From contig NZ_KB904559.1 in the NCBI RefSeq assembly GCF_000380085.1, positions 37,946-101,945 of the forward strand: 64,000 bases of DNA, in the 5' to 3' direction. Positions 16,528 through 25,975 of the stretch are shown piece after piece (the first letter of the stretch is position 1; every line of letters begins with the position of its first letter). The stretch comes from Streptococcus merionis DSM 19192. GTDB taxonomy: Bacteria; Bacillota; Bacilli; Lactobacillales; Streptococcaceae. The notes under the pieces were generated by a model, which did not search any database, was not told the origin of the DNA, and was given only the letters and a program-made list of their open reading frames with translations. A program made the translations under genes and the position numbers.

Positions 16528-19065
16528 TTAGATTTCGGTCTCTTTTTTCTTGTAAAGGCCAAGGGACAAGAGGCTTAACGCCAAGCCTAGGAGCACTGCT
16601 GTCATTGATGACTGGCTTCCTGTATTTGGGAGGCTTGCTCTTGAGGTTCTTGTCTGGCTTGAAGCACCAGCTGCTGTTGATAGGCCTGTGAGCGACGGTC
16701 TGTAGCTAAAGTCGCCACTTGCGCTATCTTGTGGTGATGACAGATTCAAGATTTCAACCTTGCCACTAATCAATGAACCGCCACTACCTGGTTTTGGTCG
16801 TTGAGCATTGTAGCGGTTCAAAAGGCTTAGGTAAATGCCTTCCAGACGGTCGCGTTCCGTGTTTAAATCTTGAAGTTTTTCCTCAGCGTCTTTTAGGGTT
16901 GAAGCTGTCGTTAACTTGTTCTCTTTAGCATCCTCAAGTTTCTGTTCAGCATCCGTGATCAATTGATCAATATTTTGGAGTTTGTCCAGAGTGTCTTCCA
17001 GCGTTTTCAACTCGTCCTGAGTCAGTCTACGCTCTTTGAGCAACTGATCTCGTATTTCCTCTTTAGCTTTTAAGTCTGTTTCAAGGTTTTGACGGTCTGT
17101 GATAGCCGTGTCCAAATCGGTTTGTTTTTGGTCATGGATTTTCTGTTTATCTTCCAGATCGTCTTCTGCATTTTGAAGGTCTTTCTTCAATTGGGCTTCG
17201 CCTTTTTTAGCCTCGTCAATAGCTTGTTGAACATTGTCGCGCTCAGTCTCAGCTGTCCCTAACTGAGACTCGATGTCCGTTACCTTGTCCTCAGCTTCTG
17301 GAACTGGATTTAGACGGTTTTGCTTCTGGTCACGATCCTTAGTTGCGTCGGTTAATTGTTTGGTCAACTCAGTCAACTTGTCTGTAGCTTTTGTCTGCTC
17401 TTCCAAAGCTTTTTTCAAGTCTTCACGCGCTTGCTTCAACTCTGGACTTTCTGGAGCTGGGGTTGGGCTAAGAGGTGTTTTATCAAAAGCTCTAGTTCCT
17501 CCATGATAAATTTCTTTACCATCATTGAAGAATACCTTAGTACCAGTTTTACCTTCTACATCAGTGTAAGTAGCAAAATCAATCCCTAAATACTGTTTAG
17601 ACGGCTCATGTACATAGCTAGGCACATTATTATATGTAAATTCGATTCTTTGAAGACCTGTGATTGACAAAGCATGTCCAAAATCATTGTTTTTCTTTAG
17701 ATTGTCTTTATTTGCATCTTGGAACAAGAAAAAGGCAATAGCATCGTAAATTAAGGACTTAGCCTCTGTTAAACTGATTTGAGTAAGCGGGACACCTGGA
17801 AGATACAAGTTCTCACCAATTGTTAAATCAGAGGATTGATCTATTCCGCCAGAAATACCAAAACCAAATTCCTTTGTTACTTGTGACAACACTTCAAGAT
17901 CATGAGCATCGTGCTTAGATTTATTCGAAATGTTAAGTTTTGCCACACGATTGGCCATCGCTACTGATGAAGCTGTCACAACCGATGGATTCGCATCGTA
18001 GGTACCTATCTGCTTACGGATGTCGTTAATCAAATCATTGGCAAATAGTGAAAGCTCTTCTCGAACTTTCTGTGGCAAATTATTAACATCGTAACGAGTT
18101 GTGTCAGGTGCTGTGAGGTAGGCAGGTTTATTAGTTTTAGCAGCATTATAGAGAGCGTTTTGAATATCTACAATCTTCTTACCTTCATCCGATGTTACTC
18201 GACCAGTAGGTAGTGCACTTACTTTTTTCAGGTTTTCTATATAGGCAGCTGAAAGTACGATTCTTGCAGGCTCTGCTGTCGTGCCTGCAAGTTTTTCAAC
18301 TTCTTCACGTGCTTTCTGGACAGTATCTTTGGCTGTTTTGACATCTTTCTCGGCATCTTTGAGCTGATCAGTCAAATCATCAACCAAGGTCTGAGCATCT
18401 GTGACCGCTTGGGCATTATCTTCGGCTGTTTGTTTAGCTGTTTCGAGCTCTTTTTTCGCTTGCGCAAGCTGGCTTTCTAAGTCTTTGACCTTAGTTTTAG
18501 CAGCTTCAAGCTCCTCTTGAAGTTTGCTCGGTTCTAAGGCTTTCTTTACTTTTTCTACAGCTTCCTCAGCCTTAGTGACGTCTTCTCCTGCACTGTCTAG
18601 GGCTTTTTGAGCATCCTCTTCAGCTTGTTGCTGAGCTTTTAGCTCTTCCTCAGCCTTGGTGACGTCGCTTTCTGCTGCTTGGATGTCACCATTCAGATTT
18701 TCAATTTTCTGTTTGGTTTCCTTGACCTTGTCAGTCTGTTCCTGAATGTTCTCTGGCGTCGCTTGCTTTTTTAAGCTTTTTAACTCTTTCAGAGTCGTAT
18801 CGGCATCGGTCAGCGCTTGGTCTGCCTCCTGGTCAGTTTTTTTAGCTTCTGCTACGATGTCTTCTTGCTCCTTGACCTTGTCTTCGGCCTGATCCAGATT
18901 ATCCTTTGCTTCGTTGACTTCTGTAAGCGTGACTGTCTTATTGACTTCTTCAGTCGTCGGTGCAGCCTCAGACTGGTTCTCCGCAGCCGAGACATTCGGA
19001 GCTAGGGCTGTTGCTGCCAAGGCAGAAGCTAGGGTCAGACTACCCACGATTGTTTTCTTTTTCAT
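16528..19065 (-). CDS. LPXTG-anchored surface protein with SEC10/PgrA-like domain
   Basis: I chose the ATG at 19065, preceded by AAGGAGAAAAC, giving 845 residues. A signal peptide ends near residue 28 (NVSAAEN). Two long, charged heptad-rich coiled-coil stretches (about 40-285 and 555-770) flank a globular region (about 285-545), which I assign to the SEC10/PgrA surface-exclusion family. The C-terminus has LPNTG at 812-816, a hydrophobic segment and KKKETEI, the standard sortase A signal. Plasmid homologues block conjugative mating; chromosomal ones may act in adhesion. The gene interrupts copA-copZ and has an unusual promoter with a G tract between -35 and -10. Confidence 0.88.
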   Translation of the reverse strand: MKKKTIVGSLTLASALAATALAPNVSAAENQSEAAPTTEEVNKTVTLTEVNEAKDNLDQAEDKVKEQEDIVAEAKKTDQEADQALTDADTTLKELKSLKKQATPENIQEQTDKVKETKQKIENLNGDIQAAESDVTKAEEELKAQQQAEEDAQKALDSAGEDVTKAEEAVEKVKKALEPSKLQEELEAAKTKVKDLESQLAQAKKELETAKQTAEDNAQAVTDAQTLVDDLTDQLKDAEKDVKTAKDTVQKAREEVEKLAGTTAEPARIVLSAAYIENLKKVSALPTGRVTSDEGKKIVDIQNALYNAAKTNKPAYLTAPDTTRYDVNNLPQKVREELSLFANDLINDIRKQIGTYDANPSVVTASSVAMANRVAKLNISNKSKHDAHDLEVLSQVTKEFGFGISGGIDQSSDLTIGENLYLPGVPLTQISLTEAKSLIYDAIAFFLFQDANKDNLKKNNDFGHALSITGLQRIEFTYNNVPSYVHEPSKQYLGIDFATYTDVEGKTGTKVFFNDGKEIYHGGTRAFDKTPLSPTPAPESPELKQAREDLKKALEEQTKATDKLTELTKQLTDATKDRDQKQNRLNPVPEAEDKVTDIESQLGTAETERDNVQQAIDEAKKGEAQLKKDLQNAEDDLEDKQKIHDQKQTDLDTAITDRQNLETDLKAKEEIRDQLLKERRLTQDELKTLEDTLDKLQNIDQLITDAEQKLEDAKENKLTTASTLKDAEEKLQDLNTERDRLEGIYLSLLNRYNAQRPKPGSGGSLISGKVEILNLSSPQDSASGDFSYRPSLTGLSTAAGASSQTRTSRASLPNTGSQSSMTAVLLGLALSLLSLGLYKKKETEI

Positions 19066-19122
19066 CAAAAGTTTTCTCCTTATTTGCAAATGATTAGGTC
19101 CTAAAATTACCTATACAAACTT

Positions 19123-19161
19123 ATTATACCCCCCCCCCCCCCCCCCGCTTCCTTTTGTCAA
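19123..19161 (-). promoter_or_regulatory. Promoter with 18-base homopolymeric G spacer (candidate phase-variable switch)
   Basis: On the minus strand a consensus TTGACA (19161-19156) is followed by nine bases, 18 consecutive G (19146-19129) and a consensus TATAAT (19128-19123). The spacer is 27 bases, 10 longer than optimal; eight G would give 17. Homopolymer slippage here should switch transcription of the LPXTG protein. The arrangement parallels the poly-G spacer of neisserial porA, but the function here is inference. Confidence 0.8.
19129..19146. repeat. Homopolymeric C/G tract, 18 bases
   Basis: Eighteen consecutive C on the plus strand in otherwise AT-rich DNA. It is the only mononucleotide run of this length and base type I noticed in the window. 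Exact length may vary between cells or be uncertain in the assembly. Confidence 0.95.
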
Positions 19162-19281
19162 GCCATTTATAACGTTTTTTTCAACTTTTTCACCGTGTCC
19201 TCGGATGGCAGGGTTTCTCTGTTTTTATACCTTTGTCTGATAGGAGTAGGGACTTCATCTGATTCGTCTGGAGAGTCTCTG

Positions 19282-21522
19282 TTATTTCAAATACCTCAAT
19301 CTCAAAGCATTGGTCACGACGGATACAGAGCTAAGACTCATGGCAAGGCCAGCCAGCATAGGGTCAAGCAGGGGGCCACCAAAAAGGTACAGCAAACCCA
19401 TGGCAACTGGGATACCCAGAACATTGTAGGCAAAAGCCCAAAAGAGATTTTGCTTGATATTACGGATAGTCGCGCGACTGAGTTTGAGGGAGGCTGGCAC
19501 ATCTTGAAGATCCCCATGCATGAGGACGATATCGGCAGATTCGATAGCTACATCTGTCCCAGAACCAATCGCGATGCCAACGTCAGCTTGCACCAGTGCT
19601 GGAGCATCATTGATACCATCACCAACCATGGCAACCTTCTGACCATTAGCTTGCAGGCGCTTAACAGCTTGGACCTTGTCCGCTGGTAACACTTGGCTAA
19701 CAACCTCGGTCACACCTACCTCTGCCGCGATCGAATGGGCGGTTTTTTCATGGTCTCCTGTCAGCATGACAACAGACAGCCCCATACTTTTAAGCTGATC
19801 AATAGCAGCCTTGCTAGTCTCTTTGATCTGATCCGCCACTGCGATCAGGCCTGCCAGTTGGCCGTCTGAAGCGAGATAAAGGGGAGTCTGACCAGATTGC
19901 GCAAGCAGGGCATCTAGACGAGCTAGACTGGAGATGTCAACTCCCTGCTGCGCCATAAGCTTGGCATTTCCTAGAGCTAGCTGGTGATTGCGGTAACGAG
20001 CAGTCAAGCCCTGTCCTGATACTGCTTCAAAGTCGTTGATAGGCAAGAGGTCAAGTCCTGCTTCCTTCGCTGCATCCAGTAACGCTTGAGCCATGGGGTG
20101 CTCGGAGCCAACCTCGCTAGAGGCCGCTAGGCGAAGAAGTTCTTGCTCTGTCCAAGGAGCTTGTGGATGAAGACTAGTCACGCGGGGACGCCCCTCGGTG
20201 ATCGTCCCTGTCTTATCCAGAACAACTGTGTCAATCATATGAGTAGCCTCTAAAGCCTGTCCCGACTTCACCAAAATGCCTTGCTCAGCCCCCTTACCGG
20301 TACCGACCATGATGGCGGTCGGCGTTGCCAAACCAAGGGCACACGGACAGGCGATGACTAAGACAGAGACAAAGATTTGCAAGGCAAAATCCAAACCCTT
20401 ACCCCCAACAATCAGCCAGCCTAGAGCTGCTAGCGTCGCTAGACCAATCACAATCGGCACGAAGTAAAGAGAAATGCGATCAGCCATGGCCGCAATCGGC
20501 GCTTTAGATCCTTGAGCCTGCTCGACCAACTGAATAATTTGAGCCAGAGTGGTTTCGTCTCCAACTCGAGTGGCTCGGTAGTCTATGCTACCATTTTGAT
20601 TTATGGTAGCGCTGATAACCTGATCACCGACAGCCTTAGACACTGGCAGACTCTCACCCGTAATCATGGCCTCGTCAACACTAGTCTGGCCTGAAACGAT
20701 TTCCCCATCAACAGGAATACTTTCGCCTGGTTTGACACGAACAATATCTCCGACCTTAATATCCTCGGTATCAATCTCAACGACCTGATCATAGCGAATG
20801 ACCGTTGCCTTTTTGGGAGATAGATGAATCAAATGCTCAATGGCCTGAGAAGTCTGCCCCTTAGCCCTAGCTTCTAAAAGCTTACCCAGCATGATCAAAC
20901 TGATAATGACAGCGACAGACTCTAGATAGAGGTGATGAGCAAAATGAGTCTCTCCCTGACTGATACTGTAGATGGCATACAGCCCATAAACAAAGGCGGC
21001 ACCTGTTCCCACGGCAATGAGACTGTCCATATTAGGATGGCCTTTTACCAGATTTCGAAAACCTCGCACGTAGAAACCACGACCCTGCCACATAACTGGC
21101 ACGGTCAAAATGAACTGGGCCATAGCAAAATTCAGAGGTTCCTCGTCTGGCGACAACAGAGCTGGTACAGGCAATCCGACCATCGTTCCCATAGAGAGAT
21201 AAAGCAAGGGTAGCGCCAATGCAATAGCAATAAGGGTTGAGCGTTTTTGGCTTTGATAACGAGCGAGCTTCTCAGCCTTTTCAGCCTGATAAGCCGATTG
21301 TCCCCGCTCGGTCTTCTCTGACAAGCCATAGCCCACATCCTCTACTGCCTTAACGACCGCCTGCCAATCAAAATCCGCCTGATTGGTCTTAGCTGTGAGG
21401 CGTTCTGTGGCTAGATTGACTGAGACCTCCACAATTCCTGGTACATCTTTCACTGCCATTTCAACAGTTGCCGAGCAGGCAGCACAGGTCATTCCCGATA
21501 CCTTAAATATTTTCTCAACCAT
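19282..21522 (-). CDS. copA: Copper-exporting P1B-type ATPase
   Basis: This 746-residue heavy-metal transport ATPase has an N-terminal metal-binding domain with GMTCAAC, the actuator motif TGES, the transmembrane [10 protein letters not shown] copper motif, the phosphorylated Asp in DKTGTITEG and the hinge [12 protein letters not shown]. It exports Cu(I) across the membrane. Its start overlaps copY by 8 bases, so the two form an operon under CopY control. All catalytic motifs are intact. The usual downstream copZ is displaced by the LPXTG gene. Confidence 0.96.
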   Translation of the reverse strand: MVEKIFKVSGMTCAACSATVEMAVKDVPGIVEVSVNLATERLTAKTNQADFDWQAVVKAVEDVGYGLSEKTERGQSAYQAEKAEKLARYQSQKRSTLIAIALALPLLYLSMGTMVGLPVPALLSPDEEPLNFAMAQFILTVPVMWQGRGFYVRGFRNLVKGHPNMDSLIAVGTGAAFVYGLYAIYSISQGETHFAHHLYLESVAVIISLIMLGKLLEARAKGQTSQAIEHLIHLSPKKATVIRYDQVVEIDTEDIKVGDIVRVKPGESIPVDGEIVSGQTSVDEAMITGESLPVSKAVGDQVISATINQNGSIDYRATRVGDETTLAQIIQLVEQAQGSKAPIAAMADRISLYFVPIVIGLATLAALGWLIVGGKGLDFALQIFVSVLVIACPCALGLATPTAIMVGTGKGAEQGILVKSGQALEATHMIDTVVLDKTGTITEGRPRVTSLHPQAPWTEQELLRLAASSEVGSEHPMAQALLDAAKEAGLDLLPINDFEAVSGQGLTARYRNHQLALGNAKLMAQQGVDISSLARLDALLAQSGQTPLYLASDGQLAGLIAVADQIKETSKAAIDQLKSMGLSVVMLTGDHEKTAHSIAAEVGVTEVVSQVLPADKVQAVKRLQANGQKVAMVGDGINDAPALVQADVGIAIGSGTDVAIESADIVLMHGDLQDVPASLKLSRATIRNIKQNLFWAFAYNVLGIPVAMGLLYLFGGPLLDPMLAGLAMSLSSVSVVTNALRLRYLK

Positions 21523-21964
21523 GATGGTGACCTCCGTGTTGGCCGCAGGTGCATTGCCCTGGAATACAGTTGCAAATCAAGCGTTCTGGCGCTTGGTCAC
21601 GTTTTTCTAAAGCTAGCTGGCTGATCTGTTCTAGATCCGTTTGGCTAAACTGGCCTGTCTCTATCAAAAGCCTCACCAAGTCAACCTGCTTGGTATTGCA
21701 AACGCTAGCCTGTAAACTCTCAAGACTCTGGCGTAGCTGCTCGTCTTCGCTGACTAAGGGGAAATACTGGAATTTCTTTCCTGATTTTTCTGCAGCTACC
21801 AAAGCTTTATTTTTCAAACGCCCCAAGAGGGTCTTAATGGTTACTCCCTGCCAGTCGTAAGCCTGACTTAGGCTGGCTATAACCTGTGCGCTGGTTGCTC
21901 CAGGACTAGCCCAAAGCACGCGCATCACTTGCCACTCTGCCTGAGACATGGTTTCTCTTTCCAT
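21515..21964 (-). CDS. copY: Copper-responsive repressor CopY
   Basis: The 149-residue BlaI/MecI/CopY-family protein has an N-terminal winged helix ([12 protein letters not shown]). The C-terminal [10 protein letters not shown] is the CxCx4CxC metal-binding hook, followed by an unusual His-rich tail (GQHGGHHHG). The family releases the cop promoter when Cu(I) displaces zinc. The start at 21964 has GGAGG 11 bases upstream; an internal ATG at residue 6 is an alternative. Two cop-box motifs lie directly upstream. Confidence 0.93.
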   Translation of the reverse strand: MERETMSQAEWQVMRVLWASPGATSAQVIASLSQAYDWQGVTIKTLLGRLKNKALVAAEKSGKKFQYFPLVSEDEQLRQSLESLQASVCNTKQVDLVRLLIETGQFSQTDLEQISQLALEKRDQAPERLICNCIPGQCTCGQHGGHHHG

Positions 21965-21991
21965 CTATTTCTTAACCTCCACAAAATTGAT

Positions 21992-22042
21992 TACACTTGT
22001 CATCTATATAGATAGATTACATCTGTAATCATAAAATGTCAA
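21992..22042 (-). promoter_or_regulatory. cop promoter with two CopY operator boxes
   Basis: On the minus strand TTGACA (22042-22037) and TAATCT (22019-22014) are 17 bases apart. TACATCTGTA (22018-22027) is a perfect cop box (TACANNTGTA) overlapping the -10 and spacer. TACACTTGTC (21992-22001) is a second box with one mismatch. Confidence 0.85.
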
Positions 22043-22076
22043 GAAAAACCCTTTAGCAAATTTCAATGCTTAGGGA

Positions 22077-22484
22077 CTACTTTTTTATGACACGATTATT
22101 CTCTTGGAGAAAATGAATAATGTCTTCTTTTAGTTCTTCAAAATCACCTTGAAAAGTTACGATGTCAATAGTCTTTTGAAGGCCATCATTTAAGGATAGA
22201 TTCGATTGATAGCCATTCATAGCAAGAAACATGTGTAGCGCTAGAACAGCAGTACGTTTATTAGCGTTATAAAAAGGGTGTTTTTTAATTAAGTTAATCC
22301 AGATGATAGCAGCCTTGCTATAAATGTCTGGATATAAAACCTTATCGAAAATTTCTTGTTTGGGCTGCTCCACAATCATTTGGAGACTATTAATGTCAGC
22401 GATTCCAACGGGTTCTTTGGGAGAATATTTCCCAATGACCATAACGTTGATTTTGATAAGATCTTCTGCTGTGAGATATTTCAT
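22077..22484 (-). CDS. Doc-type toxin (death-on-curing, Fic fold)
   Basis: The 135-residue protein contains the Fic-family core HPFYNANKRTA near residue 68, matching the Doc variant HxFx(N/D)(A/G)NKR of type II toxins. Phage P1 Doc phosphorylates EF-Tu. The start overlaps the upstream antitoxin gene (ATGA overlap, 22481-22484), as expected for a toxin-antitoxin operon. Activity is inferred from the motif; the target is not known here. Confidence 0.85.
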   Translation of the reverse strand: MKYLTAEDLIKINVMVIGKYSPKEPVGIADINSLQMIVEQPKQEIFDKVLYPDIYSKAAIIWINLIKKHPFYNANKRTAVLALHMFLAMNGYQSNLSLNDGLQKTIDIVTFQGDFEELKEDIIHFLQENNRVIKK

Positions 22485-22702
22485 TTATCCACCAATTCTT
22501 TCAAAAGCTCATCGTATTGCGTCATGGCATTTTCAAGTTCTTTATCAAAATTAAATCTTGGCTCCGCTTTGCGAATAATCACCGTATTTCCAGATGTCAC
22601 AAATTCGATTTCTTCCCCAATTTCTGCACCTAGCATTTCTTTTATATTGCTTGGAATAGTAATAACAGTACTATTTCCTGTTTTTCTTAAAATAACGTTC
22701 AT
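22481..22702 (-). CDS. AbrB/MazE-type antitoxin
   Basis: The 73-residue protein has an N-terminal swapped-hairpin AbrB DNA-binding domain (LRKTGNSTVITIPSNI) and an acidic, helical C-terminal tail that would bind the toxin. RBS GAAAGGGG precedes the ATG. TACAAT about 35 bases upstream is a likely -10. It is the first gene of the pair with the Doc toxin and should repress its own promoter. Confidence 0.85.
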   Translation of the reverse strand: MNVILRKTGNSTVITIPSNIKEMLGAEIGEEIEFVTSGNTVIIRKAEPRFNFDKELENAMTQYDELLKELVDK

Positions 22703-22898
22703 CGTATATCCCCTTTCATTCTATAAATACATTGTATCAAAAATATACAAAAAATACAGTATATACACCGGGTGAATGATGTCATTTCTCAACTACATAA
22801 GCTCCGAGAACTAATTTTTGAGAATCTAATCACTACTATTGAAGGATTAAGGTAAAAGTGCTTGCTTTGATTTAATAGATTTTTGCATGTTTCGTTAC

Positions 22899-23012
22899 TG
22901 ACACCCAAAAAGGGAGTGAGACAGACAGCCATGATGGCTTCGCCCACACCCCAAAAAAACAAATCATCAGGAAAGATCAGAATGACACTTTTTGAACTGA
23001 TGATTTGTTTTA
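22899..23012. repeat. GGGAGTGAGACA repeat copy with terminator hairpin
   Basis: GACACCCAAAAAGGGAGTGAGACA at the left is followed by AAACAAATCATCAG (22957-22970) and its perfect 14-base complement CTGATGATTTGTTT (22997-23010). On the minus strand the hairpin is followed by T-rich sequence and sits beyond the adcA stop, so it is the likely adcA terminator. Bases 22703-22898 hold only the antitoxin promoter region. Confidence 0.75.
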
Positions 23013-23089
23013 CTTTAAATTATTGTTTGTTATTTCAGTCACCAAGATGATAGCCCATTTTCATCCCAATACTGATAAACCAGTTGCTA

Positions 23090-24595
23090 TCAATGTGCCA
23101 ACATTTCTTGGGCAATTTCAAATGCATTCATCCCAACGGGGTAATAAGTTGGCCAGTTATCCATTTCCTCCAAGAGTTTTTCTTGGCTCTCACTGCCAAA
23201 GTAGATGTGGAAATGCCCAGCCTTGACAGGAGCGATGTTGTGGTCGCTGAACTGAACATACTTGTAGTCGCCAGCGTCGTCATTGGTCGCTTCAAAAAGG
23301 AAGCGAACCCCACGATTGCCTTTCTTATAAGTCAAAATTTTATAGCCGACATACTTGTAAGTATTTTTATGCGCCTTACCATCAGCAATGAACTCCATCG
23401 TGTCACCATCAATGTTGATTTTCTCAACATTCGTCTTGTAGCCAACATCATAGTAGTCCTTGTACTCCGCCGCTGTCATAGCGCCGTTTGACTCCTTAGC
23501 CTTGTAGTCCCAAACTTGGTCAAAACTACCATCAAGCAAGTAAGGGTAGACCGACTGCCACTGACCCGCGTAATCTGAGAGTTTGCGGTCTGCCACAGCG
23601 CTATCTTCAAAGTAACCCGCATAGACCGTTTTAGCTGGCTCACCAGATTCCGGTAAGACCTCAGTGCCTTCGGTCTCTGTCGTCAATTTCAAAGCTTCAA
23701 GGTTCGCTTGTGCCGTTGAAATGTAGTCTTCCCCAGCTTTCATCGCTTCGGCTGTCAGGCTTTCCAATGGATTCAAAACCGCTGTTTCAACGCCTGTTTC
23801 CTTGGCCAAAGTTTCAGCAACTGCTGATGACGCTGTTTCTTCAAAGTAGATGTACTTGATGTCATATTTTTTAATGTATTCTGCCAATTCTGCCAGACGT
23901 GTCGCAGATGGCTCCGCGTCAGGTGTCAAACCAGATACAGCAATCTCTTTTAAACCGTAGTCCAAGGCCAGATAGTTAAAGGCAGCGTGCTGTGTGACAA
24001 AACTCTTTTGCTTAGCTTTAGAAAGTGTGTCACTATACTTTTTGTCTAGCGCCTCTAATTTTTTGATATAAGCATCTGCATTTTTTGTGAAGGCCTCCTT
24101 ATCATCAGGATAAGCTTCAACTAACTGATCACGAATGGTTTTCACCATCTTGATGGCCCGATAAGGCGATACCCAGACGTGTGGATCGTATTCGTGACTG
24201 TGGCCTTCTTCATCGTGGTCGTGGTGATGATCCTCAGAACCCGGCAAGAGCAACATGCCCTCAGTTGCCGAAATGACCTTAACGCCAGACTTTGATTTCG
24301 TTAAGTTCTCCTCTAAATCGTGAACCCATGTTTCCATGTTTTCATTCGCATAGACAAAAGCATCTGCATCTTCGATAGTTGCAATATCCTTAGCTGACGG
24401 CTCAAAACCGTGAACCTCAGTACCTGCCTCCACCAAAAGCTCAACGTTAGCTTTATCTCCAACGATTTGCTTGGTAAATTCATAAACTGGGTAGAACGTT
24501 GTCACAATCGTCCGCTTGTCCGAACCTGATTGATTTGAACAAGCTGCTAAAAGCACTGCAAACAATGATAAGCCAAGTAAGGCTAATTTTTTCAT
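23090..24595 (-). CDS. adcA: Zinc-binding lipoprotein AdcA with C-terminal ZinT domain
   Basis: The ATG at 24595 has CAGGAGA seven bases upstream; the in-frame upstream ATG adds seven residues before the signal peptide and is unlikely. The 501-residue lipoprotein has the lipobox LAAC with Cys19. A zinc-type substrate-binding domain with a His-rich loop (DHHHDHDEEGHSH) is followed from about residue 325 by a ZinT domain (GYFEDSAVADRKLSDY). It delivers Zn(II) to the AdcBC importer. It is separated from adcB by about 570 bases of repeat DNA. Confidence 0.95.
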   Translation of the reverse strand: MKKLALLGLSLFAVLLAACSNQSGSDKRTIVTTFYPVYEFTKQIVGDKANVELLVEAGTEVHGFEPSAKDIATIEDADAFVYANENMETWVHDLEENLTKSKSGVKVISATEGMLLLPGSEDHHHDHDEEGHSHEYDPHVWVSPYRAIKMVKTIRDQLVEAYPDDKEAFTKNADAYIKKLEALDKKYSDTLSKAKQKSFVTQHAAFNYLALDYGLKEIAVSGLTPDAEPSATRLAELAEYIKKYDIKYIYFEETASSAVAETLAKETGVETAVLNPLESLTAEAMKAGEDYISTAQANLEALKLTTETEGTEVLPESGEPAKTVYAGYFEDSAVADRKLSDYAGQWQSVYPYLLDGSFDQVWDYKAKESNGAMTAAEYKDYYDVGYKTNVEKINIDGDTMEFIADGKAHKNTYKYVGYKILTYKKGNRGVRFLFEATNDDAGDYKYVQFSDHNIAPVKAGHFHIYFGSESQEKLLEEMDNWPTYYPVGMNAFEIAQEMLAH

Positions 24596-24608
24596 GTGAA
24601 AATCTCCT

Positions 24609-25070
24609 GTATTCATTAAGGTATGAGGGCGTGTAAAAATCCGATGGAAAATGGCGGTAAGTCAGCCATCTTTGATGGCGTCGACGCACCCCGACCAAGA
24701 CGACTAGGGTTTTCACAGATGAAATCGAAGAAAACCCAGACGGCTACGGTCTTAGTCATACCAAAATCAATCTAGGATTTTAGGCCGAATTCAGTTGGTT
24801 AAGATACAAAGCCCGTTAAGAAAAGCAATAGATTTGTTTAAAAACACGCTATAGAATCCTACTTTTTGGGAAAAATTGACTCTTAAACCATTTTCTGAAT
24901 TCCGAACTAGGTTAATGACAAATGCTAGTAAGTCAAAATTCTTCAATTTCGTAGTTGTCCCAACTTGAACGACTAGATGTTTACAGATAAAGAAATCTAG
25001 ACAGTTACGAGCCTAATCCTACCAAACGAAATCTAACTTTTTAGAGCGTGTTTCTTTCATTTTATACACA
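24609..25070. repeat. Composite interspersed repeat upstream of adcA
   Basis: Bases 24609-24800 (from TTAAGGTATGAGGGCG to CCGAATTCAG) are closely similar to 57350-57530. The match includes GATGGAAAATGGCGGTAAGT and CAGACGGCTACGG. It is followed by a second unit starting GATACAAAGCCCGTTAA, also found at about 57122. No ORF is present. It fills most of the adcB-adcA gap, and the copy edge abuts the adcA Shine-Dalgarno sequence. Bases 25071-25168 show nothing clear. Confidence 0.75.
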
Positions 25071-25168
25071 TCAAAAATCAAATGCTAAACGATCTCTCTC
25101 CTATCTCCCACTTGAAATAGGTATCAGCTACCTGCGGTGTCGTTCTCTGATTTGACTTTGAGAGAGTG

Positions 25169-25975
25169 TTATTTTATTATTTTTTTCAAGACATTGACCA
25201 CCACAAAAATGATGATAAAAATCATGGTAATACTAGCAGAGGCCGGTGTCTCCATATAGTAGGAAATGTAGAGCCCCGACAACATCCCGATAAAGCCGAT
25301 TCCGACTGACCAGGCCATGACTGTCTTAAAGCTTTTCCCCAAACGCAGAGCAATTGAAGCTGGCAACACCATAATGGTTGAGACCAGCAGTGCTCCCGCA
25401 GCTGGGATCATCAGCGCAATAGCAACCCCTGTCACCATATTAAAGAGAATGGACATCCCCCGCACTGGCAAGCCATCCACAAAGGCCGTATCCTCATCAA
25501 AGGTCAAGATATACATCGGTCGCAAAAAGAGGGCTGTTAGTATTAAGACAATCGCTGCGATCACAAAGAGAGCAATGACCTGTGATTGGGTAATGGTCAG
25601 AATTGAGCCAAAGAGGTACTGGTCTAAACTCATGCTGGAAGACCCACCAGACTTGCTCGTCACAATCAAGGAGATAGCCAGACCTGTTGACATAAGAATG
25701 GCTGTTCCGATTTCCATAAAATCCTTGTAGAGCGTCCGCAGATATTCTAGGAAAATCGCTGCGATAAGAACAACTATAACCGTCGCCAAACTTAAATCAA
25801 TTCCCAGAATCAAGCCGAAAGCCACACCGGCTAGGGACACATGGCTAAGCGTATCACTCATCAGCGACTGTCTGCGCAAAATCAGAAAAATCCCCAAAAT
25901 TGGAGCAAAAGAAGCCATAGCCACCATAGCCATAAAGGCTCGTTGCATAAAGGTGTAATCAAACAGACTAAGCAT
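25169..25975 (-). CDS. adcB: Zinc ABC transporter permease AdcB
   Basis: This 268-residue ABC-3 family membrane protein has about eight helices and the loop [18 protein letters not shown] near residue 33, typical of zinc permeases. It forms the membrane channel with AdcC and receives zinc from AdcA. Its start overlaps adcC by 8 bases, so it is translated from the adcRCB message. The assignment rests on the adjoining AdcR and AdcC as well as on family features. Confidence 0.93.
   Translation of the reverse strand: MLSLFDYTFMQRAFMAMVAMASFAPILGIFLILRRQSLMSDTLSHVSLAGVAFGLILGIDLSLATVIVVLIAAIFLEYLRTLYKDFMEIGTAILMSTGLAISLIVTSKSGGSSSMSLDQYLFGSILTITQSQVIALFVIAAIVLILTALFLRPMYILTFDEDTAFVDGLPVRGMSILFNMVTGVAIALMIPAAGALLVSTIMVLPASIALRLGKSFKTVMAWSVGIGFIGMLSGLYISYYMETPASASITMIFIIIFVVVNVLKKIIK

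Noticed and set aside
19195..19689. Plus-strand frame of 164 codons overlapping the end of copA
   Set aside because: Most of it is antisense to the conserved CopA C-terminus, and there is no Shine-Dalgarno sequence.
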